DNA of 64,000 nt from Oscillospiraceae bacterium (GCA_031266365.1 JAISBE010000003.1:1-64000), one strand, 5' to 3'. Counted from the first letter of the stretch, positions 8,467-16,651 are shown. Notes: generated by a model from the letters alone, not told the origin. Numbers and translations: made by a program.

Positions 8467-9054
8467 ATGGCAAGATTTTCTAAACTGAACGAAAGTAAAT
8501 CTGCGCAAAAATCATCGATACGGAGAAAAACACTAAAGTGGGCAGCGGCTATGATAGCCTCAATGGTAGCGATGGCCCCACTGGGCCTCACAAGCCACGG
8601 AGCACATGAGGCGGCTATCGCAGGGGCCGATGTGAAAAACTACTGTGCCTGGGTTTATTTGATACAAAATTTTAACTACCTTTATCTAGTTAACCATAAC
8701 GGGGTCGTGGTTAAGTATGTGCCAGAGACATTTCAACGCAATGGTGATACATTGGGCTTACTGGCATGGAAGTCTTGCCCTTTCGACTACGCGGTGTCGA
8801 AACGGCCCCTAGAACTCGGATATCGGTTGCAACATGGCGACACAGTAGGCATCATTACGCAGTCACGGATCACCGCGCTCACGGGGTGGGACCCGCATCG
8901 GACGAACCAGGGTAACTCTTTACGCGTCAGCGAACGGGATCGTGCACGTGAGCAGCTGGAAGTATTCGAGGAAACAGCCGGTGCGGGGCTAGAAAGGATA
9001 GAAAGAACCTTCAGACGCGTGTGCCCGTGTGCGCCGACCTGCTCGGTTCAATAA
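8467..9054 (+). CDS. Array member D: secreted, C-terminal CaaX box CSVQ
   Basis: 195 residues, start ATG 8467 after AAAGGAA. Basic leader MARFSKLNESKSAQK then SIRRKTLKWAAAMIAS, cleavage near TSHG. The core shows YLYLVNHNGVVVKYV and FDYAVSKRPLELGYRLQHGD, aligning with the block LQLGTRINPEDD of members A and F. A charged, probably helical segment follows (residues ~140-180). The end is CPCAPTCSVQ: CSVQ is a farnesyl-type CaaX box (Gln at the last position), and the two upstream cysteines match the palmitoylation positions of Ras tails. The same ten residues end member G although the preceding ~80 residues are unrelated, which argues that the tail itself is selected. Confidence 0.75.
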   Translation: MARFSKLNESKSAQKSSIRRKTLKWAAAMIASMVAMAPLGLTSHGAHEAAIAGADVKNYCAWVYLIQNFNYLYLVNHNGVVVKYVPETFQRNGDTLGLLAWKSCPFDYAVSKRPLELGYRLQHGDTVGIITQSRITALTGWDPHRTNQGNSLRVSERDRAREQLEVFEETAGAGLERIERTFRRVCPCAPTCSVQ

Positions 9055-9246
9055 ACAACGCTTAATAGGCTTGACCTAAGGGACTGCACCGAGCTGCCCG
9101 GATGACGTGGAACTAAAACAGCGCCACTCTGTACGCCACACCGGGCGGGATAGCACCAGACCTAGACGTTTTAAAGGGGAACTGCGAGCTTCTTTTTTGA
9201 ATTATACTTAATTAAAAAATGCTATATGAAAGGAAATACAAGTATT

Positions 9247-9683
9247 ATGGCAAGACAGAATTAAATCTGAGCCCAAAATGTTGGACTGCAGTAGCAAAAT
9301 GAAGTGGGCAACGATTTTTTTTGACCTCAATGATGGCGCTTGAACGCCCCCGCGTTAGTGAAATTATACCCAACGTTGGATGGTAACGGCCAGGTCTACG
9401 GCTGGGGCAGAATGTACTTGGGTCTATGTACTCTCACTAGACGGGAAGCTCAGAGTGATACAGGAAATGAATATGTGTCACCGCTCGATTGCCATTAGGT
9501 TATTCTCTGCCTCAAAGTGACGCTGTGCTTAGTAGTTACAAGACGCGAAAACCGCTTGGGCACAGTGTGGAAATGAGATGGGAACATGATAGCACAGAGA
9601 GTAAAGCACTAGATATAAGCCAGAGGATGGCTCGATCGGAACTGTCAAATCATACCAAATGGGGTAATTGCACGATTAAGTAA
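9247..9683 (+). pseudogene. Array member E: broken paralogue
   Basis: The region starts with the family's leader (ATGAAAGGAAAT, then ATGGCAAGA at 9247) but the frame stops after five codons (MARQN). Remnants recognisable in shifting frames are SKMKWAT, WVYVLSLDGKLRVIQ (family core) and LGYSLPQSDAV (second core block, within the open frame 9489-9683). Several indels and stops are needed to align it, so it is dead. The 9055-9246 spacer shares the sequence TTCTTTTTTGAATTATACTTAATTA-like blocks with the spacer before member H. Confidence 0.8.
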
Positions 9684-9749
9684 CCTTTGCGATTTCACCC
9701 TGTGAGAATGTAACTTATTTTATGTAATACGAGAGGACATATAAAAATT

Positions 9750-10592
9750 ATGGCAAGATTTATTAAATTGACTGAAAGTAAATCTAAGCCCAAAACCTCG
9801 ATCCGGAGAAAAACACTAAAGTGGGCAGCAGCTATGATAGCCTCAATGGTAGCGATGCCGGCGCTGGGACTAAACGCCAACGCGTGGAACGAAGTGCACT
9901 CAACGATGGACGATCAAACCGAGTACTTCGACGTAGACTTCATACTTCTATTTATCTACGTCCTCTCCTTAGACGGGGAAGACTGGATCGTGCACCAAGT
10001 GACGGGGAGACGCTTACGAGTCGGACAGCATTGCTGCGTGCAACTCCCCTGGAGGTGTCGAAATAGCTTTGTAATATCGAATCAACCATTGCAGCTAGGT
10101 ACACGTATAAATCCCGAAGATGACGTGGTGGTGCTGCGCAGTAGCGGCGTACCAGGCCGCAAGATAGCACGAGCACAGGGTCCTACGATCTGGCCGTACG
10201 ACTATGAGAGGGAACCTCGGTACCTGGGGGCCGGCTGGGCCACGGGACGTGGGGAACTGCTAACCCACAGGGACGAGGGACCTCAGTTCCTGACGACCTA
10301 CCACGACGCGGAACCTCGGTTCCTGACAGACGCCTGGGCCACAGAACAGGCGGGGCTGCTAACCCACAGGGCCGAGGACCACCAGTTCCTGGCGCCCTAC
10401 CGGGACCCGAACGAACAATGGCTGCGGACCAACGTGTGGATGGACCCCATGGATCAGAATGACTGGCCAGGAGACGCTCAACTGCAGGCTAGGCGCCGCC
10501 CTCACAGGGCGATAGACCAGGGTCGGGCGCGGTGGGACCCGGAAAGCCCGGAACTAAAACGACTACCCGCGGAATATGAGAGGCAACGGTGA
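9750..10592 (+). CDS. Array member F: secreted paralogue with 33-residue repeats
   Basis: 280 residues, the longest intact member. ATG 9750 follows GAGAGGA. Leader, SIRRKTLKWAAAM signal, cleavage near NANA, and the core FIYVLSLDGEDWIV ... PWRCRNSFVISNQ ... LGTRINPEDDVVVL are very close to member A. The C-terminal half is different: two 33-residue tandem repeats (residues ~155-187 and 188-220), each with EPR(Y/F)L, WAT, LLTHR and FL..Y, followed by a Trp/Asp/Arg-rich stretch. It ends AEYERQR with no CaaX box. Repeats of this kind often mediate binding, but the partner is unknown. GC-rich codon use is obvious relative to rbfA and truB nearby. Confidence 0.75.
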   Translation: MARFIKLTESKSKPKTSIRRKTLKWAAAMIASMVAMPALGLNANAWNEVHSTMDDQTEYFDVDFILLFIYVLSLDGEDWIVHQVTGRRLRVGQHCCVQLPWRCRNSFVISNQPLQLGTRINPEDDVVVLRSSGVPGRKIARAQGPTIWPYDYEREPRYLGAGWATGRGELLTHRDEGPQFLTTYHDAEPRFLTDAWATEQAGLLTHRAEDHQFLAPYRDPNEQWLRTNVWMDPMDQNDWPGDAQLQARRRPHRAIDQGRARWDPESPELKRLPAEYERQR

Positions 10593-10661
10593 CGTTCACG
10601 GATAGATCAGCAAACTTACACACTCAATTTTGATGATAGCATGAAAGGAAATATAAAAATT

Positions 10662-11240
10662 ATGGCAAGATTTTTTAAACTAACCGGAAGTAAATCTAAG
10701 CCCAAAACCTCGGTCCGGAGAAAAACACTAAAGTGGGCAGCGGCTATGATAGCCTCAATGGTAGCGCTGCCGGCGCTGAGCACGACACCTCACGCGGAGA
10801 GATGGATGTCAATCCACTGCGCATACGTGGAAGGCCCAAACATTTGGTATGCGTTGGAGACAGAAACTCTTTACGCCTACACAGTGAACGAGGATTGTCA
10901 AATTTGTGCCCCTCTCATTCTGGACTGGCGACGCTGTTATGGTAAGACTGGGTTCACGATACCCTCGGCGTCGGCGTGGGCCATTGCACTAACGGACACG
11001 CCACTCAACATTGGATATGATATAACTCGTGACAATAGCGTCTGGCTCATTCCACTGAAAGTCCTGCCTAGGCAACAAAGGTATACAAATTCGCCGCAAA
11101 AACGGGCAGACCTCATAAAACAGGGCGGGCAGGCGGCGCTCACTGGAGCCGACAGGTACCGCCTCAGTAGAACCGACAGTGCACAGGAACCCTTACGCCT
11201 AGGGCTGTGTCCTTGCGCGCCGACCTGCTCAGTTCAATAA
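10662..11240 (+). CDS. Array member G: secreted, C-terminal CaaX box CSVQ
   Basis: 192 residues, start ATG 10662 after AAAGGAA. Leader with SVRRKTLKWAAAMIAS, cleavage near TPHA. Body with paired cysteines (HCAY, DCQIC, RRCYG) and the core block IALTDTPLNIGYDITRDNSVWLI. The C-terminus is CPCAPTCSVQ, identical to member D, with a farnesyl-type CaaX box and upstream Cys residues suited to palmitoylation. Its 5' spacer resembles that of member C (GATCAGCAAACTT), and its 3' spacer resembles that of member D, so the array grew by segmental duplication and shuffling. Function unknown; host-membrane targeting is inferred. Confidence 0.75.
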   Translation: MARFFKLTGSKSKPKTSVRRKTLKWAAAMIASMVALPALSTTPHAERWMSIHCAYVEGPNIWYALETETLYAYTVNEDCQICAPLILDWRRCYGKTGFTIPSASAWAIALTDTPLNIGYDITRDNSVWLIPLKVLPRQQRYTNSPQKRADLIKQGGQAALTGADRYRLSRTDSAQEPLRLGLCPCAPTCSVQ

Positions 11241-11464
11241 CTAACGACAAAGCAACTGGAACATCGGTGAGGCTCTAAGCTGGCCTGGAGACGTGGGATT
11301 AAATTACCACCGCTTCTTGTGGACACATCAGGCGCGATAGCACCGTGAATAGACGCTTTAAAAGGGGAATGCGAGGCTTCTTTTTTGAATTATACTTAAT
11401 TAAAAGCGGGTTATCAAATTTATACACTCAATTTTGATGATACATGAAAGGAAATGTAAAAATT

Positions 11465-12007
11465 ATGGCAAGATTTTTTAAATTGACCAAAAGTAAATCT
11501 GAGCAAATACCCTCAGTCCGGAGAAAAACACTAAAGTTGGCGGCGGCTCTGGTGGCCTCGACGGTAGCGCTGCCGGCGCTGAGCCTCACAAGCCACGGCT
11601 ACCAAGAAACAGCTCAAGGATACATACTAGGCGACGATCTTCGGTGCGGCACGGACAAGCAATACCCTTACATCTATCGACTGGATGGACAAGATCAAGT
11701 GATGGAGCAGGTGATCGCAACATGGCACCAGCTAGAACGCGGTGGGTATGTGATTAAAATTAGCAGGTGTTGCTACAACGACTTCGTGCTGTCATCTCAC
11801 GAGCTCCCTACCGACTACAAGCTAGATCCGAACGACGATACTCTCGTTATTCGTCAGAGCCCCATACGCGCACGGGAAGAAAAAAACCGGGAAGATGCTC
11901 GGCAGAATGCAATTGAGGCTTTGACACGTGAAGTAGAGCTACAGGTGCAAATTTTGGACCTGGTAGCTGGCCGACAGTGCTGTGGATCATGCTGCTTACT
12001 TCTATAA
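11465..12007 (+). CDS. Array member H: secreted, C-terminal CaaX box CLLL
   Basis: 180 residues, start ATG 11465 after AAAGGAA. Leader with SVRRKTLKLAAALVAS, cleavage near TSHG. Core: YPYIYRLDGQDQVMEQVI, CCYNDFVLSSHELPTDYKLDPNDDTLVI in register with the other members. A Glu/Arg-rich helical segment (residues ~130-165) leads to the tail QCCGSCCLLL. CLLL is a geranylgeranyl-type CaaX box, and the four further cysteines just before it are what dually lipidated Ras/Rho hypervariable tails look like. It is the last array gene; beyond it the GC-rich composition fades. Confidence 0.75.
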   Translation: MARFFKLTKSKSEQIPSVRRKTLKLAAALVASTVALPALSLTSHGYQETAQGYILGDDLRCGTDKQYPYIYRLDGQDQVMEQVIATWHQLERGGYVIKISRCCYNDFVLSSHELPTDYKLDPNDDTLVIRQSPIRAREEKNREDARQNAIEALTREVELQVQILDLVAGRQCCGSCCLLL

Positions 12008-12421
12008 TTAACCGGGAGGCCGCGGGCCTAGCTGGTCCTGCTGAACACCTTGGCTAAGGATGTTGAAGTGGAGGGTTATAATACCCGTCCGTTTCCGCCT
12101 TGACAATTTCGACGCTTAGCGGTTTTCACAAATTTTAAATGATGGGCGCTCGATGTAACCAAGGGTGAACCCTCAAACCGTGTTTGACGCACGATTATTA
12201 AGTTGCCGGACTAAGGCAGTTCTCTGAGGCTAGCGCTTGATTCAACAGCGTTATGTCTCTGAAAGTTTACATAACGTCTTGTATTCTCGCAATTCCAGGA
12301 TCCTGGTGGTTTCATTTGATTAGTAATTGCATCGTACTTCCTTTAGCTCTCCAACTTTTTTGATGCATGATCCATGTTTTTCTCAATTTTTTAGATTTTT
12401 AAATAAAGGAGAATTATTTAA
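12008..12421. other. Intergenic region between array and rbfA
   Basis: No gene or clear remnant. It starts GC-rich like the array and becomes AT-rich near rbfA, so the array boundary lies here. Short palindromes (AGGCC-GCG-GGCCT near 12017; CCAGGATCCTGG near 12296) have no U run. In related bacteria infB would lie immediately upstream of rbfA; it is absent. Confidence 0.5.
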
Positions 12422-12793
12422 ATGCCTAGCTATCGAATTAGTCGTATAAACGAAGATATAAAAAGGGAAATGACCGCGATTTTAAGAAAGCTTCGTGATC
12501 CTAGAATACAGAATAAGATCATAAGTGTCGCCCATGTGGACGTCACACCTGATTTATCGCTATGTAAAGTCTATATCAGCGCGATCGCGGGACTAGATAG
12601 CGCAAATAGAGCTGTCGCTATCTTAAAAGCTGCTTCCGGTTTTATAAAACGAGAGATAGGGTGTCGGCTTAAATTAAGATATATACCGGAATTTTTATTT
12701 TTTTCGACCGATTTTATCGAATATGCCTCGAAAATAGATAAAATATTAAGCGAAATCGAAAATAAAACTCATGCAAAAAATATTCGCAGCTAA
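12422..12793 (+). CDS. rbfA: 30S ribosome-binding factor A
   Basis: 123 residues, typical length. RbfA binds the 30S subunit during late 16S rRNA maturation and cold adaptation. The N-terminal signature RISRINEDIKREMTAIL and the KH-fold stretch with DPRI, HVDVTPDLSLCKVYIS and the C-terminal FSTDFIEYASKIDKIL match the family. A strong ribosome site (AAAGGAG) precedes the ATG. nrnA follows, a conserved Firmicute order, but the usual upstream nusA-ylxR-infB genes are missing, replaced by the secreted-protein array. Confidence 0.95.
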   Translation: MPSYRISRINEDIKREMTAILRKLRDPRIQNKIISVAHVDVTPDLSLCKVYISAIAGLDSANRAVAILKAASGFIKREIGCRLKLRYIPEFLFFSTDFIEYASKIDKILSEIENKTHAKNIRS

Positions 12794-12842
12794 AAATTTT
12801 GAAAATCATTCAATTTATCATCTAAAAAAAGGAGAAAAGATT

Positions 12843-13880
12843 ATGCCCTCAAAAGAGCTTCATTTTTTGCATAGCACTAAAACAGATCATGAAAAATTAA
12901 TTTGTATTGCTGATACCTTATTTAAAAAAAATAATTTTTCCATTTTAACCCATAAACTTCCAGATGGCGATACCTTAGGTTCCGCATTCGCGCTTTTCTA
13001 CGCCCTAAAAAAGCTAAAAAAAAGGGTAAAGGTTCTATGCTCAGACCCTATTCCCAAAAAATACAGCTTTTTAGATTTAGAAAATATATCAAACACAGGG
13101 CTTAAAGAAAGTACAATTGAACAAAATGAATGCGTTATCAGCGTCGATATTGCAGATACAAAACTTTTAGGTGAAAATTTGGAAATTTATAGGGAATGTG
13201 TCGATATATGTATAGATCACCATTCCTTAAACAAACAATACGCGAAATTAACCTATGTTAACTCTTCAGCTGCGGCAACAGCTGAAATTATTTATGACAT
13301 AATTAAAATAATGAATATTCCGTTTGATAAAATAATCGCTGATTGCATTTATACAGGCATATCAACAGACACCGGTAGTTTTAAATATTCAAATACCACG
13401 CATAAAACTCTGGAAATAGCCGGAAAAATGCTAAAATATGGTGCAAGACATAACTTAATCAGCAGAAAGATGTTTGGTGAAAAAACCAAGACTAAAATAT
13501 ATCTCGAAAAACTTGTTTTAGAAACACTTGAATTTTTTTTCAGCGATAAGTGTGCTGTTATCTGCATTACTAAAGATATTTTGAACAAAACAAAAGCAAA
13601 AGAAGAGGAAACAGAAGGGCTTTCCGGCATACCAAAAAGCATAAAAGGAGTGCTCATCGGCATTACTATTCGTGAAAAAGAGGAAAAGGTGTTCAAAATT
13701 TCTGTTAGATGTGATCCCTGCATAAGCGCGCTAAAGCTTTGTTCAAAGTTTGATGGCGGGGGGCATCCTGGTGCTGGCGGCTGTGTTATATTAGGAAATT
13801 TAGAAACAGTTAAAGAGAAGATTTTAGTTGAAGTCGATGAAATATTAAAGCATACCGCTTATACAGAAATTGACCAGTAA
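12843..13880 (+). CDS. nrnA: DHH-family oligoribonuclease / pAp phosphatase
   Basis: 345 residues when started at ATG 12843 (AAAAGGAG 9 bases upstream); the longer frame from 12771 would overlap rbfA. NrnA degrades 2-5-nt RNAs and dephosphorylates 3'-phosphoadenosine 5'-phosphate. DHH motifs: LTHKLPDGDTLGS (DxD-type metal site), VISVDIADT, CIDHHSLNK (the DHH), and the DHHA1 domain GGGHPGAGG near the C-terminus. It belongs to the rbfA operon; truB, the usual next gene, is about 2 kb away beyond an inserted opposite-strand gene. Confidence 0.9.
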   Translation: MPSKELHFLHSTKTDHEKLICIADTLFKKNNFSILTHKLPDGDTLGSAFALFYALKKLKKRVKVLCSDPIPKKYSFLDLENISNTGLKESTIEQNECVISVDIADTKLLGENLEIYRECVDICIDHHSLNKQYAKLTYVNSSAAATAEIIYDIIKIMNIPFDKIIADCIYTGISTDTGSFKYSNTTHKTLEIAGKMLKYGARHNLISRKMFGEKTKTKIYLEKLVLETLEFFFSDKCAVICITKDILNKTKAKEEETEGLSGIPKSIKGVLIGITIREKEEKVFKISVRCDPCISALKLCSKFDGGGHPGAGGCVILGNLETVKEKILVEVDEILKHTAYTEIDQ

Positions 13881-13984
13881 AAATGCCATTAAACATTTTT
13901 AAAACTGATTCACATGTTTATTAAAGATATAAATTTGTAAATCCCAAGTGCCGCTACTTCTCAGCTAATCAAAAAATCAATTAG

Positions 13985-14010
13985 AACGCGCAATTAACTG
14001 CGCGTTTTAA
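13985..14010 (+). terminator. Rho-independent terminator after nrnA
   Basis: AACGCGC (13985-13991), loop AATTAACT, GCGCGTT (14000-14006), then TT AATTT. It lies between convergent genes and its other strand is followed by a T-rich run too, so it may serve both. Confidence 0.6.
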
Positions 14011-14051
14011 TTTGTGTTATCGCAGCTAAACGTTAACCCAGCAAAAACGTG

Positions 14052-15836
14052 CTAAATTCTTCTCTCCAGCATCTTTTGCAGCACCATCACCCTATATATT
14101 CCGTAAGGATACGCAACAGCGCGGCCATCGTAAATTACCTGCCTTTGCTCATCAATCGGAGGCGTAATCCAAATATCGCGCGCCATGGTTTCTAATGCCA
14201 TCTCCGGGTTCACACCACAATATACCGCAATTCGATGGCCACAATAATCAGCCCAGCATTCTGATCCCACCGCAATGCCAGAAATTAAAGGTTCGTCCGT
14301 ACGATATGGAAGTCCCGCACATATTTCATTAAATGTGGTGTACACTCCGTCAAACCATTCATGGTCTTGTTTCTCAAACGTGATTGGCACTAATTGGCGT
14401 GTTCCTTGTGTCAACGCTATGCTGGACAAAAACTCCTGCAAATCTTTTTGCTGCAACACTGCTTCTTCTATGCTACCATATTTCTGCGTCGATTCGTTAA
14501 ACTTATTAAATCCACATGCATAGCATGCTGCACCCATTTGCCGAGAACGTAGTTCGCATTTGCTATTATGCGCAAGTACATGCCCTAATTCATGCCCCAT
14601 CGTCCAAGAGAAATTGGCAATTGCTGCTTCTTTTCCATATCCAGCAGCTAGCTTTGCAAGCAGCAACCCTGGTGTTGCTATTATGGCTTGATTGCTAATG
14701 TTAAACATTGCATTGCCAAAACAAAATCCATCATATCCATAATTGCGGCAAGCGGCAAAGACCGAAGCGCTATATCTTTCCGGCATTGGAATTGTTGCTA
14801 GTCGCCCAACATGCAATTTATCTGATTGGCCAACAGGTGGTAGCCCCGAAGGTAAGTCAGCCTCGTCACCAAGACATAGCGCTACATCATCACCTTTAAC
14901 TGCTGGTAAAATAACGGTTTCGCAATAATTCTTTATGGCCTCGATTCCTTGTGCAGAAACTTGTTCTGGTATATTAATTAATTCAGCTAATAGCACAATT
15001 TTTCCATTTATAAGATATTTAAATTTATCTAAATGAGACCAGCACAATGGCCGGTTGGTTAAAAAAAGCGCAGCATCTAACAACGCTATTTCTAAACCGT
15101 GTTCGGCAGCGGTGTGGAGTTGATCTTTCAAACCTTGGATAATAACGCAAAATAATGGATTAGTAACTTCGATTTCTCCATTTTTTATTTTGTCTAAAAT
15201 TTTCCCTAAAACTTGGCGCTCATCAACTGGAGTGACGGATTTACCGTTAGCATGATCCATATACGCTTGCGTAGCTTTTACTCCTTGTCGAATAGTTTCT
15301 ATTGGTATATTAAATAACTCAGCTAAATCCACATTCACTCCCGGTACATAAAGCGGCAACTCTGCTATAAACTTGCCAGCGGTCCGCGTAAACGTTTCGC
15401 TAAAACCCGGGCAAGCTTGCACAAAATCTTGTACACTACGCTTTACCGTGTTAATATAAATAGGGAGTTCTCTACACATTTCTCCAAACAAGGGATCAAT
15501 CTGCGCCAAAATCCTTATAAGTGTGGTTTCTAGTAGCATTCTTGCATAAGGTGTTTCATTGAGTCTATCGTCAAAGCAAGGGGCCAAATTTATGACAATA
15601 GCTCTATATTCTGGATCATCAACTTGGATATCTCCTCTTATTACCTTTTCCAAAACTTCCCTGAGCTTTTCGCGCAATAATCGCGCAGCTTCGCGGTTAT
15701 AATTCGTCGGCTTTCCTGAGTGGTCCCGTAATGCCATGGCTTCTGCTTCGAATTCATATGTATCAAAAAATGCCAAAACTTTCTGTATCGGCATTAAAAA
15801 TAATGCGCATAACAATAGTGATAAAAATTTTTTCAT
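14052..15836 (-). CDS. Secreted gluzincin-type zinc metallopeptidase
   Basis: 594 residues. The start is ATG 15836 (MKKFLSLLL), 9 bases after GGAG; the ATG at 15851 would include that site. A signal peptide ends around QKVLA. The catalytic domain has MGHELGHVLAH near residue 412 (HExxH, two zinc ligands plus catalytic Glu) and GSECWADYCGH near residue 523, which supplies the glutamate third ligand as in M48-like families. The N-terminal ~330 residues contain two diverged repeats: (L/I)..GDIQV / NGEIEV and LAELFNIP / LAELINIP mark corresponding points about 130-150 residues apart. Substrate unknown; export suggests an extracellular or host target. The gene sits inverted between nrnA and truB, splitting a conserved operon. 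Confidence 0.8.
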   Translation of the reverse strand: MKKFLSLLLCALFLMPIQKVLAFFDTYEFEAEAMALRDHSGKPTNYNREAARLLREKLREVLEKVIRGDIQVDDPEYRAIVINLAPCFDDRLNETPYARMLLETTLIRILAQIDPLFGEMCRELPIYINTVKRSVQDFVQACPGFSETFTRTAGKFIAELPLYVPGVNVDLAELFNIPIETIRQGVKATQAYMDHANGKSVTPVDERQVLGKILDKIKNGEIEVTNPLFCVIIQGLKDQLHTAAEHGLEIALLDAALFLTNRPLCWSHLDKFKYLINGKIVLLAELINIPEQVSAQGIEAIKNYCETVILPAVKGDDVALCLGDEADLPSGLPPVGQSDKLHVGRLATIPMPERYSASVFAACRNYGYDGFCFGNAMFNISNQAIIATPGLLLAKLAAGYGKEAAIANFSWTMGHELGHVLAHNSKCELRSRQMGAACYACGFNKFNESTQKYGSIEEAVLQQKDLQEFLSSIALTQGTRQLVPITFEKQDHEWFDGVYTTFNEICAGLPYRTDEPLISGIAVGSECWADYCGHRIAVYCGVNPEMALETMARDIWITPPIDEQRQVIYDGRAVAYPYGIYRVMVLQKMLERRI

Positions 15837-15940
15837 ATAAAGCATCTCCATAATATTATTTTCTGGATGTATACTCAGATAATTTGATTTTAATCGCCAT
15901 ACAACAATTTGTCAAGTGTTTTTTTATGAAGGAGGAAAAA

Positions 15941-16651
15941 ATGGACGGAATTTTAGTAATCGACAAACCCCAAGGGTTGACATCTTTTGGTGTTGTCGCC
16001 CGGATAAAAAAATGTATAAATAAACAAAAAGTGGGCCACTGCGGTACTTTAGACCCTCTGGCAACAGGCGTTTTGCCTTTACTTTTGGGTAAAGCCACTA
16101 AAGCTTTGCCATTTTTACCAGACACAAGAAAAGAGTATATCGCAAATTTCCAATTTGGAATCACAACCGATACCCAAGATATCACCGGAAGGATTTTGAA
16201 TTTTATAAAAAATTCTGACAAAGTTTTCGCCAATAAAAAAGAAGTGCTAGAAATTTTAAATGAATTCATTGGCGATAGTTTGCAGATACCACCCATGTAT
16301 TCAGCTTTAAAACACAACGGAAAAAGGCTTTACGAGCTTGCGAGGAAAGGGATAACGGTTGAACGCGAAGCCAGATCGATCAACATAAGTAAGATTAAAC
16401 TACTAGAATTTTCGGAAATCGATGGAAATGGAAAATTATTGATAAACTGTTCTAAAGGAACCTATATTCGCACTATATGCCATGATCTCGGCGAAAAACT
16501 TGGTTGCGGAGCCGTTTTAACAGCGCTTAGGAGAATAAAATCTTCCGGCTTTACTATCGATCAAAGTATCCCTTTAAAGCAGATCGAAGAAAAACCGGAA
16601 GAAATTTTAAATAATCTAATCATTTGTGATGCTATTCAACGATTTTTATGA
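15941..16651 (+). CDS. truB: tRNA pseudouridine-55 synthase
   Basis: 236 residues from ATG 15941 (GAAGGAGG 6 bases upstream); the upstream in-frame codons from 15884 are non-coding. TruB converts U55 in the T loop of tRNAs to pseudouridine. The catalytic motif GHCGTLDPLATGVLP holds the nucleophilic Asp; SKGTYIRTICHDLG and the TALRRIKSSGF segment also match. The protein stops shortly after the catalytic domain, so it lacks most of the C-terminal PUA-like part found in ~300-residue homologues, a shortening common in reduced genomes. ribF, the usual next gene, is absent. Confidence 0.95.
   Translation: MDGILVIDKPQGLTSFGVVARIKKCINKQKVGHCGTLDPLATGVLPLLLGKATKALPFLPDTRKEYIANFQFGITTDTQDITGRILNFIKNSDKVFANKKEVLEILNEFIGDSLQIPPMYSALKHNGKRLYELARKGITVEREARSINISKIKLLEFSEIDGNGKLLINCSKGTYIRTICHDLGEKLGCGAVLTALRRIKSSGFTIDQSIPLKQIEEKPEEILNNLIICDAIQRFL

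Noticed and set aside
9489..9683. 64-residue open frame as an independent gene
   Set aside because: It is the tail of the broken array member E: LGYSLPQSDAV aligns with the family core and there is no ribosome site.
6548..11600. YSIRK-type signal (SIRK/SIRR before the hydrophobic core)
   Set aside because: The S-I-R-K part is similar, but the following G-x-x-S spacing does not fit; treated as an ordinary long basic signal peptide.
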